Counted from the first letter of the stretch, positions 21,937-32,474 are shown. The stretch is DNA of 64,000 nucleotides from Eutreptiella sp. 'Long Island Sound 2002' (GCA_964036045.1 OZ038381.1:136616306-136680305), one strand, 5' to 3'. The notes: generated by a model not told the origin, from the sequence alone. A program made the numbers and translations.

Positions 21937-22913
21937 TTACCCCTCCTGCGTGGTGGGGGGTTGCCGGGGCTCATCCTTGCTCCCGGCACCCCCCTTCTCA
22001 CCCCCACCCCCCCTGTCCGTTTCCTTCTCACCCCCCTTGTCACCCCCCGCCTCACCCCCCTTATCACCCCGCTCCCCCTTGTCACCACCCTCGTCCCCCT
22101 CGTCTTCCCCGTCATCCCCGTCGTCCCCGTCGTCCCCGGCCTCCAAGGCCTCCCGGAGGTGGGCCTCCGCCTCCTCCCGGGTGAGGAAGAGGAGTTCCCC
22201 TCCCACCCGGAAGGTGCCCCCCTCTTTCTTCCGCTTCCTCTTCTTCCCCTTCTTCCCCTTCTTCCCCCCCTCCCCCTCGCCATTGGACCCCTGCGACACC
22301 ACCCACCACTCCCCCGGGTGCAACTCCTCATCCCAATCCCCCAACACCGTCACTTGGCTGACGGTCCCCCCATTTCCCCCCTCCGCCCAAGGGACCACCG
22401 GGTGTCCCCCACAGCCGGCACATTCTCATAGGGGTCCCGGCCCCTTTCTTGCATAGGGGGGGCCTGGGGTTTGGGGGGGGGGGCTGGCTTTGCCCTTGCC
22501 CTTGGCCTGCGGCTTGGCCTTGGGCTTGGGCTTGGGGGCTTGGGGGTGCGCCTCTTCATCGCTACTCTCGAAGTGGCGGGGGCGGGGTTTTTTCTTGGGG
22601 GCCTTGGGGGGGGGTTTTGGGGGCCCGGGGGGGGGGTGTATTCCCCCCGCTGCTGCTGCTGCTGCTGCTGCTGTCATCCCCCCCCCCCGGTCCTGCAACC
22701 TGGCCCAGCCCTTGCGCTGCGGGTCCATGCCCACCGCACTCCTGCCCGCTTCCCACCTACCCAAACCCTCCAGCACCGAGAGGGCCAAATTGGGGTTCTC
22801 CCCCAACATGTGGCTCAACTCGGTGACCCCCACGAGGCGCGTCCGCCCTCCACCACCGCGCCACTCCACGCGCACCCCGCGGGGGTCACCTCCACACGTC
22901 TGCACGCTGACAA
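21937..22913 (-). pseudogene. Element copy 2: 3-prime exon
   Basis: This is the counterpart of 14362-15354. It reads VVSVQTCGGDPRGVRVEW, VGVTELSHMLGENPNLALSV and LGRWEAGRSAVGMDPQRK, with an alanine run from a CTG repeat at 22649-22676, then HFESSDEEAHPQAP, GNGGTVSQVTVLGDWDEELH, PGEWWVVSQGSNGEG, ELLFLTREEAEAHLREALEA and an Asp/Gly/Glu/Lys tail. The first part is intact where copy 1 is frameshifted. A change of frame is still needed before the WDEELH part. The function is unknown. Confidence 0.4.
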
Positions 22914-23069
22914 CTTGAAGAGACAAACAAAATGCAGGTGCGTTCTAGCGTCGTTCTAGGCAACTGTTCTAGCGGCGTTCTAGCGACGTTCTAGCGGCGG
23001 CGGTACAGCGGTGGCTAGATCAGCGCTAGAACGGTTCGCTAGATCAACGCTAGAACGCAATTGACATAC
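22914..23069 (-). repeat. 156 nt hairpin-repeat intron (copy 2)
   Basis: The donor is GTATGTCAATTGCG after DRQGT. The acceptor is CTCTTCAAG or the nearby TTGTCAG, and the choice is uncertain. The interior has GCGTTCTAGCG, TGATCTAGC and GCTAGAACG units in opposing orientation. Same position and length as the copy 1 intron. Confidence 0.6.
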
Positions 23070-24398
23070 CGTGCCTTGGCGGTCCAGGGCGGGGGAGATG
23101 GCCCCCAGTGCCTTGGCGAAGGCGTCCGCGGGTTTTGGGGGGTGGTGCTGCGGGGGGCCGCCAGCGGGGGCTGCGGCGGGCTTGGGCTTGGGCTTGGGCC
23201 GGGAGGCGATGCTCTGCACCACCCCGGCATACACCCCCCGGTTTGCCGCCTCGGGGCTCAAACCCCCGAAGTCCAGCAGCGCCGACCAGGTCGGCGTCCA
23301 CACCCAGGCCTTCCCCACCCACTCAACCCCCCCCAAGCCCAGCCCCTGCCAGCAGTGGGCGACGAATCGCCAGTGGTCCCCCCCCCCCCCCTTTTCCGCT
23401 CGGGGGTGAAGATGTTGGTTTGCGCCAACTCAAACATATTCACCCCCCTTTCGGGGGGGGGGGGGGGGCACCTCCCCCCACCGCTTGTTCCCCGGCCCCG
23501 GCAACTCACGTTGCCACCCCTACGACCCCTCGACCACCCCCAAGCGCAGGGGCTTGTCCAGGTGGACAACCCCCTCCCCGTCCACCCATACCCACCGCCC
23601 CGCCCCCAACAGCCGGTGGTGCACCCGCACCAACAAAAACCGGAGAGTCCATACCGGACTCTCCGGGGCGACGGGGAGACGGGTGTCCATGTTTGGGGGG
23701 TGGGGGCCAGCTAGGACTGCGGGGTCCCATGGCAGGTCCTGGAGGGCCCCCGCGGCCCTCGACCCCATCAACCCCCTGAGCCAGTCGCTCGCCCCCCCCC
23801 TCGCCGGCGCCGCCTCCACCACCTTGGTCTCCTCCTCCTCATCCTTCACGCTCGCCTCCTCCTCCACCTCGCCATGCACGTCCACCTCCACCACCTCGTC
23901 CACCTCCTCGTCCTTCACCCTCGCCACCACCGCCGGCAAATGCCTCTCGCACTGCCTCACCGCCCGCTCGAACCCCTCCACCGCTGCCGCCTTCTCGGCC
24001 ACCTTCGCGTTCGCCTTGCGAAGGTTGGCCTCCGCCCACTCCACCCTTTCCTCCTCCGCTCCATCCTCCACGAGGCTCGGCAATTTTACGACCCAGGCCG
24101 AGGCTTTCGTCTCAGCCCGGGTCTTGGCCGCCTTGGAGGCGGCGCGGGAATCCAAGAACCCTTTTGAGCTCTCCCCGCGCCGCCTCCACCTCTGCCGGTT
24201 CCTCCAACGCCGCCGCCCCCTTCCAGGCTACCAACGGGGGAGGGGCCGGCGACGGTGGACGATGGGCTTTGGGTTGGGGCTTGGGCTTGGGCTTGGGCTT
24301 GGCGAGGGGGGCTTTGGGGTGCGGGGCCTGCTCGGCCTTCGGCTCCTCCGCCGCACGCCTGTCCGCCTCCAAGATTTGCGCAATCAGCGCCTGGGTCG
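23070..24398 (-). pseudogene. Element copy 2: coiled-coil and linker exon
   Basis: After acceptor AAAACGCAG it reads TQALIAQILEADRRAAEEP, LAKPKPKPKPQPKAH and EVEAARGEL. A frameshift follows, then FLDSRAASKAAKTRAETKAS, a charged helical stretch (VEWAEANLRKANAKVAEKAA, FERAVRQCERHLPAVVARVK) and a Glu/Val-rich run. Next come LQDLPWDPAVLAGPHPPNMD, MFELAQTNIFTPERK, WTPTWSALLDFGGLSPEAAN and DAFAKALGAISPALDRQGT. One TAG (after LRLGVVEGS) stands where copy 1 has TGG. The blocks shared with copy 1 are the strongest evidence of past coding. Confidence 0.4.
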
Positions 24399-24549
24399 CT
24401 GCGTTTTGTAGCACAAGAGCGTTCTAGCGGCGTTCTAGGCAACTGTTCTAGCGGCGTTCTAGCGACAGTCTAGCGGCCGATCGTGCTGCCTAGATCAAGA
24501 CTAGAACGATTCCCTAGATCACCGCTAGAACGCACAGCACGAAATATAC
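24399..24549 (-). repeat. 151 nt hairpin-repeat intron (copy 2)
   Basis: Donor GTATATTTCGTGCTG after ELVRQ; acceptor GCTACAAAACGCAG. It contains CGTTCTAGCGGTGATCTAG, TCGTTCTAGTCTTGATCTAG and opposing CTAGAACGCCGCTAGAAC. Confidence 0.65.
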
Positions 24550-25656
24550 CTGCCTCACCAGCTCGTCCAACTGCTCCCGTGTAGCCCTCTGGGATTGCAA
24601 AAGTCTGGTTGCGGGAAGCCTGCATATGACCCTAGCCCCTCCTTACCTCCATGGCATCCCTGCCCGAGCATGGCACTTGCGACCGTGGGCCCCCATGCAC
24701 AACCCACGACACGTCAAAGTACGCAAACAACCATGTCATGCACTGCGCTTGCACATTGGCCTCCCTGTGGATGGCCGACAATTGACGACCCGACGCCTCG
24801 TCCACCCCCTCCACCCGACAGCCCCCCCCCCCCCCCTGGTTGTTGTGCTCGTTGTGACCATGTTTCAGAAAGCGGTTAATGCTTTCCGAAATGTAACCGG
24901 AGAACGTAGCCAGGCCAAAAGGCTTAATGTTGTGCAAAATGGTATCTACATCCTGCTCAAGGCTTAGTAGATACCATGATGCTGTTCCAGCAGTGTAGTG
25001 TCGCCGGAAATCGCGCGCAACAGCAGCACAATTCAAAGGGTTAGGGCCCTAAAATGTACAATAGAGGGCTTGCAGCAGGTCGCACATGTTCGCGATGGCC
25101 TTGTACTTGGCCGTGCTTGGCCTAATACCGAGGCACTTAGCAATATTCGGCCATGCGTCAAAAAAAATTCGCCGTCTCCTCCCCATCCGGGGATGCTGAC
25201 CCATAAACGCTCCAACCTGCACGCCTCTCCGACAGGAGAACTTGACGGGTCTCGACGGAGCGCAGGGGTGACCAACCTAGCCTCCCGATCGACAAACTCC
25301 CCCAACAAGCGGCCCCTGGCCATTGTCAAGTGCAAAATGCACAAGACGACCCAGGCACGTGGCAATTTCAAAATGGGCTACGTACTGCAGCCGGCGGCTT
25401 GCAGGGATGGCGTCCCAAGGAGGAAGGCCGTGTAGTTGGCCTCATCACCCTCCATGGTTCGGGGGTTAGCACTACCCTCCCAAGTCTTCGCTGGGGCATT
25501 CCATATGCCCTCATTGAACATGGAGCCCACTTGGGGGCATGTGGACACCCCGATCACCCGTCGCGTCCACGGTTGATCCCCCCCGAGGATCACCTTTGCC
25601 TCCTCCTTGGAGGCCCCCCATTGCACCAACCCCGTGTCGATGATGTCTTGAATCAC
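24550..25656 (-). pseudogene. Element copy 2: transposase-like protein, second half
   Basis: Starts VIQDIIDTGLVQWGASKEEA and VILGGDQPWTRRVIGVS after GTGTTTAG. A TAG at 25380-25378 stands where copy 1 has CAG. Then LPRAWVVLCILHLTMARGRL, two small indels that shift the frame, and the final block FGLATFSGYISESINRFLKH, which is intact here. The exon ends at 24647 (DAMEV); a 27-base segment, GTAAGG…TATGCAG (24646-24620), may be a minimal intron. The exon 24619-24550 ends TREQLDELVRQ. The DDE-transposase-like role is inferred from block order. Confidence 0.45.
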
Positions 25657-25775
25657 CTAAACACGAGACATGGGGGGTGGTTAATTTCGTTCTAGTCTAG
25701 TCCAATAGCGAGCGGTGTTTGAGGCCGACTAGATCAAAACTAGAACGAGTGAAAGGCACTAGGTGAGAGGACTAC
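25657..25775 (-). repeat. 119 nt hairpin-repeat intron (copy 2)
   Basis: Donor GTAGTCCTCTCACC after WKSNWE, acceptor CTCGTGTTTAG before VIQDII, both phase 0. It contains CGTTCTAGTTTTGATCTAG and the opposing GACTAGACTAGAACG. Confidence 0.75.
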
Positions 25776-26543
25776 CTCCCAATTGCTCTTCCACAACGTC
25801 CCAAGGGTCTCCATGGCCTTGTCATCGCAATTGGCCATGCTCAACACCCAAAGGCGCGCTGGGGAGCGGGCCAAGCGCTCGAAGTTGGCCAAGGAGATGG
25901 TGAGTTGGGTCCAATTGCCCCCAGCCACGGGGTAGGCATCTCCCCGGGAGATGAACGTCAATGGGAAGGTGCGGTTGATTGACCGCACCAAGCCCGGCCG
26001 GGAGAGGATGTAGGTGACCCATGAGGCGAAGGGCCATGAGATCCCGGTGGCCTTGGGCAACACCGTGGCAACGGGGTTGTCCAATTGCACCGGGGCGACC
26101 AACTCCTTCCAACGGGCTTGGAAAGCCCGCTCGGTACAAATGGGCCGGGAGTAGGGGCCACTAGGGACGGTGCGGTGATACTCCAACTTCCGGAGCGTGT
26201 AGAGCTCCGAGAGGGTCCTGCACGACGACTTGGGGGCTCTCATGTTGAGCACTAGTTCACACATGGCGGTGGGGGGAAGTAGGGAGGCGGTGTATGCCTC
26301 AACGGCGGCCTTGCACTCCTCACCCGTGGTTTGGGTAGAAGTGGCGGAGTTCACATGTTGGACGGCGTTGTTGAATTGCCGCCGTCCTAGGGGGCATGAT
26401 AGCGCCCACGTGGCCAAGTAATGGCCCACCCGCTCATCCTTGAGGTTTGAGGCCCCACTCAACTCCCGTAGTGCCTTGGACAAGAGGGAAGTATCCTTCC
26501 CGGGTGAGGAGGGAGCAAGGAGGGTAGTGGCGCGGCGTTTCAT
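25776..26543 (-). CDS. Element copy 2: transposase-like protein, first exon (open)
   Basis: This is an uninterrupted 256-codon exon starting MKRRATTLLAPSSPGKDTS. Conserved blocks: KDERVGHYLATWALSCPLG, APKSSCRTLSELYTLRKLEY, PICTERAFQARWKELVAP, GISWPFASWVTYILSRPGLV, FPLTFISRGDAYPVAGGNW, TQLTISLANFERLARSPA, LWVLSMANCDDKAMETLGTL and WKSNWE. The D-A-Y-P-V-x-G-G-x-W-T-Q and M-A-N-C-D-D-K blocks look like a transposon-encoded protein family with a D-x-P-V-G-G signature that I know only as uncharacterised. The start is chosen because copy 1 shares it and the upstream sequence is leader/terminus. Confidence 0.5.
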
Positions 26544-26681
26544 TGCAAAGAAATGTGCAATATCTAAGCGGGAACGAAGGAAGCATGGAACAATGCACTA
26601 CGGACAATAGCAAGCAAGCATAAACGCACGCACGCACGGAACAATGAAGAAATTGGGATATGTTGGTAGACATTATATCGT

Positions 26682-26769
26682 TCTAGTATTGATCTAATCT
26701 AGGCTAGAACGTTCTAGCTAGAGCGTTCTAGGCTAGAACGAGATTGGGTTCTCTAGCGTGTCCCATGGG
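26682..26769 (-). repeat. Element terminus with hairpin, copy 2 right end
   Basis: Minus-strand order: CCCATGGGACACGCTAGAG, AACCCAATCTCGTTCTAGCC, CTAGAACGCTCTAGCTAGAA, CGTTCTAGCCTAGATTAG. It matches 19172-19083 closely. Confidence 0.65.
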
Positions 26770-27190
26770 AGCTCCTCGACTGCGCGACAGTGCGAACCTT
26801 GCTGTTAAAACCCCTCCTCCCCGTTTTTGTTGCAAACGCCATAACTTCTTCCACTTCGTCACGAAGCGTGATATGTGTGCATCTCCCTCCTCCTTGCCAC
26901 CCATTAGCGTTGCCGCACCGTGGCGCAACCGCCGCATCCCGACAAAGAAGTGGCAGTGCCCCTGTGGCAAGGTCCTGCCCATAGTGTAGGCCCGAGAGAG
27001 CATGGCATTTGGCATCCATTGCTGGGGTGCCCAGCATACGGACTGGGTGCGGTACGGCAAAATCGTGCCATACTTCCCTACTGAGCATGCTCATCCGGGT
27101 AGACAAGCATCCACAGCTCCTACGGGCTGTCCGGCTCGCATCTACATTGGCCGCAACTAGTGCAGCTGCCGTGGCAGAGCTCGGGTCCAC
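26770..27190 (-). pseudogene. Coding-like remnant upstream of copy 2
   Basis: Minus-strand frames read EGDAHISRFVTKWKKLWRLQ and VLTARFALSRSRGAPM up to the element end, and in another frame SREVWHDFAVPHPVRMLGTP. They may belong to the gene interrupted by copy 2. The family is unknown. Confidence 0.3.
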
Positions 27191-27219
27191 TCTCTAGGTG
27201 CCAGACCCCAATGTAGACG

Positions 27220-29220
27220 CCGCAATAGAGATGGACCTTGACCCTCACATTCCTCTTCACGAGTACCAAGTTCCCGGGGTTCTCCCTTGGTAGGCCCCCA
27301 CCCTGCAGCAGTTGCGGCGGATGTACCCCGTCATGCGGGGCAACTTCGAGAAGCCGCCCCTTGAGTTTTGCGACCGCCAACGGCTATTCGCCTAATTGCC
27401 GCACGGATGGTCGTTGGGACGACATAGCAGGCCGCTATGGCCCATGTCTGCCGTGCCTGTATTTGCTATCCGGGAAGCATGCTGCTAGGCTGAACACCTG
27501 GATGAACACCGCCATGCATCCAAAGGACACAGAGCCCCATTACCGGCAAGGGCCCCGGGTGTTGTCCCGCCGCCTCAACGAGGCCAACGACAGGGGGTAC
27601 GTTGCCGAGGAGACCCTGTGCCAGTGGCAGGAGGACCTGCACAATTTCCGGCAGCATTGAAAGACCTACAAGGTGCTCGCTAATGCCATTGCGGATGCCG
27701 ACTGTCCCTTTGCTGGGCGTCGTGCTGCACGGCTTTTGCGCGCCGAGTGGCCTCCCGCCAAAGTGTTGGGGCACCTCTGCGATGCCTACAGCGTGCAGTC
27801 TCGGGATGCCCAGGACAAGGATGCTGCCGCGCTACCAACGCTAGGTGTTGGGGGGCCTAGGCTGTTGCAAGCACTAAACAACGCTGGGTACTTGCCCAGC
27901 TACGACACGGGCCGAAGGCATGTCCAGGGACCCCGCGCTTTTCGTCTGAACGAACCGCCGGGTCTACCCCGGCTTCTGGCGCCCTGGGCCACATCGTGTG
28001 TTGCCATGTGTGGCATCTGTGCGTTGGCGAAATCCATGTGGAGGATGTCATCACTTTCTCTCGCGAGGCACTTGCAGTTGGATTGTGCGCTACGTGTTGC
28101 TGGCACCCCATGCCGTTGGCGAGTGATGAGGATGTGGAGCCTCTGGCACGGCGGCTGGAGCAGGATCCAGATACATACCACGCCGCCAACCAGGCTTCGG
28201 TGGTGTTTCTAGCTCCTCATACAGAGGTGGGGTACTCTGCCATCCTTGTGTGGGTCATCCCCACCTGCGGCAGGTTCAAGGCAGAGCATTGCCATGCTGT
28301 ACGGAAACATATGGCTGAGCTGTGCGGCAATGTTACATTTCGGGACCGCCACGGTTTTCTCTTGTCCGGAGATAGGGACGACGATGCACGGCGGTCCCGT
28401 GAGATGCAAGCTGCACTGTATGCAGAGGGTGCTAGCACCCTCTCTTGGATGCCCGAGATTCCACACATTCCATTCCAAACGGATGAGTTCGAAATGTGTG
28501 GGACTTTGACCCCCCCCCCCCCCCGCTTGATGAAACGGGTGTCCCACACGTTGGGGGGGGACTTCCCTTATTTTGAAGGGTGAGTTGTCTTTAGTTGTGC
28601 TGCAGGAGCTGCATAACCATGGTAACGACCCCAAGCCTGTTTTGCCCCCCCTTGCGTCAGGACAAACAAGAGGTTGAGCTCGTGTTTGACATCCTCAAAT
28701 GAATGGGTGCAATAGGCCGCGCAGCCCCGACAACCTTAAGCTGCCGCCCCCTCTGGTCCATGCTGCCCGCGATGCCGTTGTTTTGCGTAAGGCATTGGAA
28801 AAATTCATAGGGGGGGTTTATAACATAGAGTTGCCGCCAACGGTAGCACTGGAAGACATCGCCGAAGCTGGATACATCATTTATCTCATCCAGCTTCGGT
28901 GTCAACCATTCTGGGATTGCTGATACCTGCATTTTGTTCGCACCGTCCAGGCGTTCGTAGTGATTGCCGCCTTTTTGCAGTGGTTGGCTAAAAATGGGCA
29001 TGGGGCACAAAAATTTTTCGCGTGTCTGTGTGGGAACCAGAGGGCAAAGGACGGCTTTTGCCTTGTGAGGACAATGGTGATTGACCGCAACTGCTAGGTG
29101 GCTGAGCTGGCAGTACGGTTGTCGGGTGCAATCTACAAGCGCCAACCCACCTGCCAATAGAAGCGGTCTCGCTATTCGTCCATTGACCGCGCACAGCCGC
29201 GCCACTACACGGCGCACATG
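27220..29220 (+). pseudogene. Decayed plus-strand transposon gene
   Basis: Protein-like plus-strand text runs almost continuously with frame changes and stops of all three kinds: HEYQVPGVLPW then TAG then APTLQQLRRMYPVMRGNF; PKDTEPHYRQGPRVLSRRLN; NFRQH then TGA then KTYKVLANAIADADCPFAG; HVEDVITFSREALAVGL; YHAANQASVVFLAPHTEVGY; VRKHMAELCGNVTFRDRHGF; ARDAVVLRKALEKFIGGVYN; YLHFVRTVQAFVVIAAFLQW; and, near the end, CQ then TAG then KRSRYSSIDRAQPRHYTAHM, ending at the element terminus at 29221. The family is not recognised. The 191-codon minus-strand ORF over 28657-29232 is treated as a shadow. Confidence 0.4.
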
Positions 29221-29480
29221 CCCTTGGTACACGCTAGAAGACCCAATCTCGTTGTAGCCTAGACGCCGCTAGAGTGGCTAGAACGAAAAAAAGAGGAGTT
29301 ACCCCCTCCCCTTGGAGGTAGGGGGGGGGGGGGGGGCTTTGGGGATTTCTACCTGGACCCCCCTATCCGTACTTGGGGGCCCATGCTTCGTTTTTCATAA
29401 TTTCAGTGTTTTCACCTGTTTTTCGGAGTTTAAAAAAATTTCGTTCTAGCCTAGAACACAACTAGAACAAAAACATTCAT
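29221..29480 (+). repeat. Terminal module, copy 3
   Basis: Starts CCCTTGGTACACGCTAGAAG, then ACCCAATCTCGTTGTAGCC, GCTAGAACGAAAAAAAGAGG, a long G tract at about 29323-29336, CCGTACTTGGGGGCCCATGC, AATTTCAGTGTTTTCACCTG and a closing GTTCTAGCCTAGAACAC. Same layout as 21364-21660 and, inverted, 13558-13262. Confidence 0.65.
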
Positions 29481-29682
29481 GCATGTGTCGCATCTAAGGG
29501 AGACCAAAGTAGGGGTGGGCTGGATGGGTTTGCAAGGGCCACGGGAGGCACAAGCGGCACCAAAGGCAAAAAAGACGGCAAGACGGCAGCTTGCAGAGGA
29601 GTGGTTGTAAGGCGGGGTTTTCATACCCGGGTGGGGTGCAGACTCCGATGATTCCCCTTCGGCTGGACACGGCGCCGAGTTC

Positions 29683-30204
29683 TCAGAGAGTGCAATCGCC
29701 GAGCTTACGGATGGTGAAAGGGACCTTTGTTTCCTTTCTTGCTGTTGCCTCTGCTGGATGCCTTGGTGCCTCCTGGGGTACTTTCGGGTTTGCTTTCTTT
29801 GTTGGTGTTGCCTCTGCTGGTTGCTTTGCTGGCTGGTTTGCTGCCTCCTTCGGCGCTTGCGGCTTTGCTTCCTTTGTCGCTGCTACCTCTGCTGGCTGCT
29901 TTGTTGCCTCCTTTGGTGCTTGCGGCTTTGCTTCCCTTGTCGCTGCTGCCTTTGCTGGCTGCTTTGTTGCCTCCTTTGGCACTTGCGGCTTTGCCTCCTT
30001 TGTCGCTGGGGCTGCCTCTGCTGTCTCTTTTGGTGCCTCCTCTTGTGCTACCTCTTTTGCTTGAGGTTCTGCTTCCCTTGCTGCTTGTGCTGATTGTTTT
30101 TTGGGTGCCTCTTCCGGTTGCAGCTTGGGGGCCATCCCCTCAAGTCCTTGCTTGTCAGCAATACATGTGTATGCACAAAAGTAGGCAAAAAAGCCAGTAA
30201 ACAC
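29683..30204 (-). other. Lys/Ala/Pro-rich repeat frame (copy A only)
   Basis: The minus-strand frame of 173 codons is made of repeats such as KEAKPQAPKEATKQPAEVAA. On the plus strand the same DNA encodes a Cys/Leu-rich repeat. It is a coding-length minisatellite (about 60 bp units); whether any protein is made is unknown. Confidence 0.35.
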
Positions 30205-30205
30205 G

Positions 30206-30790
30206 CTTCAAGCGTCCAACTGGTCCCTCACAGTTCTCCAGGTGTCCGTCCCCAATGGTCCCAATTCATTTGGCAGTGGCTGCTGCACCCCCCGGGGTAC
30301 ACATAATGCCCTCACTTAAATGTGAACTCCCCGTGGGCAAAGCAAAACACGTCAAATGCCATTAGTCAGCAGTGCAGGGGTTTTCACTCTACCAACTGGA
30401 TGCAGCGTAAGCAAAAAAAGGCAATACACCCCCCAAAGCGTCCAATTTGTCCCTCACAGTTCTCCGAGTGCCCGTCCCCTATGGTCCCAATTCCTTTTGC
30501 ACTGGCTGCGGCGCCCCTTGGGGTACACATAATGCCCTCACTTAAATGTGGAGTCCCTGTTGGGAGAGCACAACACGTCAAATGCCATCAACCAGCAGTG
30601 CAGGGGTTTTCACTCTACCAGCTGGATGCAGCGCGAGCAAAAAAAGGCAATAACCCCCCCAAAGCGTCCAACTTGTCCCTCACAGTTCTCTGAGTGCCCG
30701 TCCCAAATGGTCGGCTGCGGCGCCCTGTGGGCTACACATAATGGCGTCATATATCCATGAATTACTTGTTGGCCGGGCACCTTACGTCAA
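30206..30790. repeat. 226 bp tandem repeat, 3 units
   Basis: GTCCCTCACAGTTCTCC recurs at 30223, 30449 and 30675 (226-base spacing). Each unit also has GGGGTACACATAATGCCCTC and CACGTCAAATGCCAT. The last unit is divergent and shortened. Confidence 0.85.
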
Positions 30791-31129
30791 ATGCCATCAA
30801 TCAGCAGTGCCGGGCCTTTGGTTTTGCCCGACTGGCTGGTGGGGTTGAAAAACACGGTAAAGATCCGCTTCCTCAGGTGTTGCCGAAGAGCTAGAAATTA
30901 GAACGTCTCGTTGAAGTCCGGGGTCGCTGCTGGGGGGCTTGCGCAGGGAGCAATGACCCAAATTGGGCCTGCTGCGGCGGGGGGGGCGGACTGAGAGATT
31001 CGTGGCAACAACGAACCAAACTGCGGCCGAGTGAGGGTGCAAGGGGGTTGGGCCGGGGCACGGCCACTTTGGGGTGGGAGCCAGTGGGAGCACTGAGGAA
31101 CGGCGATGCCGGCTATACTGCGTCAGTGC

Positions 31130-32460
31130 ACCTGATCACTGGCCGGAGGGGACGGTGGTCAACGAGGCAGAGGTCGTGGGGGCTGCTTGGGGATACGGGG
31201 GTGTTGGGGGTAGGAGAGAGGACTTCAAGCACCACTACTCTATGCTCCTCGTCCCTGCTGACGAAATGCGAACGGCTAATTCGCAATCCCTCCTGCCACA
31301 CCCGCAAGGGGTTTTTTCTTGGGCTGCTGAACCGCAAACCGATACCTCGCTCGGCGGTTCAGCACCCCGTCTACAAAATATTGAACCCCACCCCCATGAT
31401 TGTCCCGGATGAGCTGCAGTGTTTTGGCACTGTAGGGCCCGTGAACATCGGGTTTGGAGGGGGTGGGGGGGGCTTTGGGTACGTACTTGGGCGGTTTTGG
31501 GGGGGACGGCGGTGGCACGGCAGTGGACATCAGGGCCTCCTCCAAGGCTTCCAGGGCCGCGTGGTATGGACTTGAGGAAACGTGGGGTCTAGGCGGAGGA
31601 CTTGCTGTCGTCGGAGGGGTTGGTGTTGCGCAGCTGCATGAAGGGGAAGAGGGGGTCGGCGTCAGCAATGGAGGCTGGGGCCAGGCAGTTTGCTGAGACA
31701 CCTCTCAGCATCAGAGTTTCACGGCAGCGATGGGGGTTGGTCTCCAAACCACAGGAGCTCCGGCAGATGCCCCCAGCCCCATTCGTCGTCCCGGAAGGAA
31801 GGAGTGGAGGCGACTGAAGAGGCCAGACTAAGTGGGCTGGACGACATGGCGAGCTGAAAAGAGAGGGTCACGGGTGCCAGACGCCTACTCGGCAGGCTGG
31901 CGGCGTGGGGGTGGGGGAACACCGGTGGGTGGGGAGCGACCCCGACTACTAGTACTAGACATTGAGATAGTAGACCAAGCCGGCGATGTTCCCCTTTGGT
32001 TGGCGGAGGCTTGAAAAATATTCTGCCCCCCCCCCCCCTGCTCCCCCTGATGGCGCAGCACACGACTGGGACGCCTTTAGGCTAGTTCGTTCGCTACCTC
32101 TGAGGCAGGCCCATCGGACGAACCCCTCAGAGGAACTGGATTCTGAGGAGGACGAGGAGTCACCCGGCACAAAGTCCTCATCCCGTGCCTATGCCCGCCC
32201 CAGGTCCCTTCGACCTTGGTCAGATCCCCTCTGAAGGGCTGCCGAGGTCTCAGAATTGTCCTCCTCCTCAACCCGCCGCTTGGGCGGTGTAGGGACGGTC
32301 CCCCCCTCCTCCCCTCTGTTAGCCTACAGGGCATCGCAGAGCGCAGTGCGCATTTGTTTGCGCTTCTGCTTCCTATCCGGCTGCGTCCACCGGGATTTTT
32401 TGTTACTGTCCCAAAAAGCCCCCTCCCCCTCCTCCACGACAATGAACTCTTCTAGGCCCC
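31130..32460 (-). pseudogene. Duplicated minus-strand gene, copy A (frameshifted)
   Basis: Minus-strand order: EEFIVVEEGEGAFWDSNKKS, DRKQKRKQMRTAL, TAG (32326-32324, CAG in copy B), PPKRRVEEEDNSETSAALQR, TAG (32191-32189), EDFVPGDSSSSSESSSSEG. Further on come MSSSPLSLASSVASTPSFRD and, in another frame, ALEALEEALMSTAVPPP, KTLQLIRDNHGGGVQYFVDG and RRARYRFAVQQPKKKPL. An extra G in a G-run at about 31308-31312 shifts the frame relative to copy B. Differences from B across RDNHGGGVQYFVD are silent. The function is unknown; the acidic/basic N-terminal part looks nuclear. Confidence 0.45.
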
Positions 32461-32474
32461 GGTGCGCTCGTCAG

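Larger units (their letters stand above)
21364..26769 (-). mobile_element. 5.4 kb element, copy 2, both termini present
   Basis: The left end CCCGTGCACGCTAGAATACC (plus) and the right end CCCATGGGACACGCTAGAG (minus) are inverted copies followed by ACCCAATCTCGTTSTAGCC and CTAGAAC hairpins. Internally there is a left terminal module (to about 21660), the MASRGQ start (plus) reading into G/C-rich repeats, a GGGCTAACC array at about 21770-21905, and then minus-strand genes to 26543. Coding sequence on the minus strand enters at the right end and leaves at the left end. No clear target duplication was found. Confidence 0.6.
29559..32390. repeat. Segmental duplication, copy A
   Basis: Collinear with 35768-39236, with long stretches of near identity (for example 30780-31600 against 37720-38540). 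Copy A has a low-complexity insertion at about 29725-30170 where copy B has unrelated coding sequence, only three 226 bp units (B has four), and about 95 extra bases at about 31640-31735. It ends near CTGCGTCC, after which A and B diverge. Confidence 0.8.

Noticed and set aside
28657-29232. 191-codon minus-strand ORF
   Set aside because: The plus strand over the same bases continues the coding-like text of the 27220-29220 gene remnant, so this is treated as its shadow; the choice is not certain.
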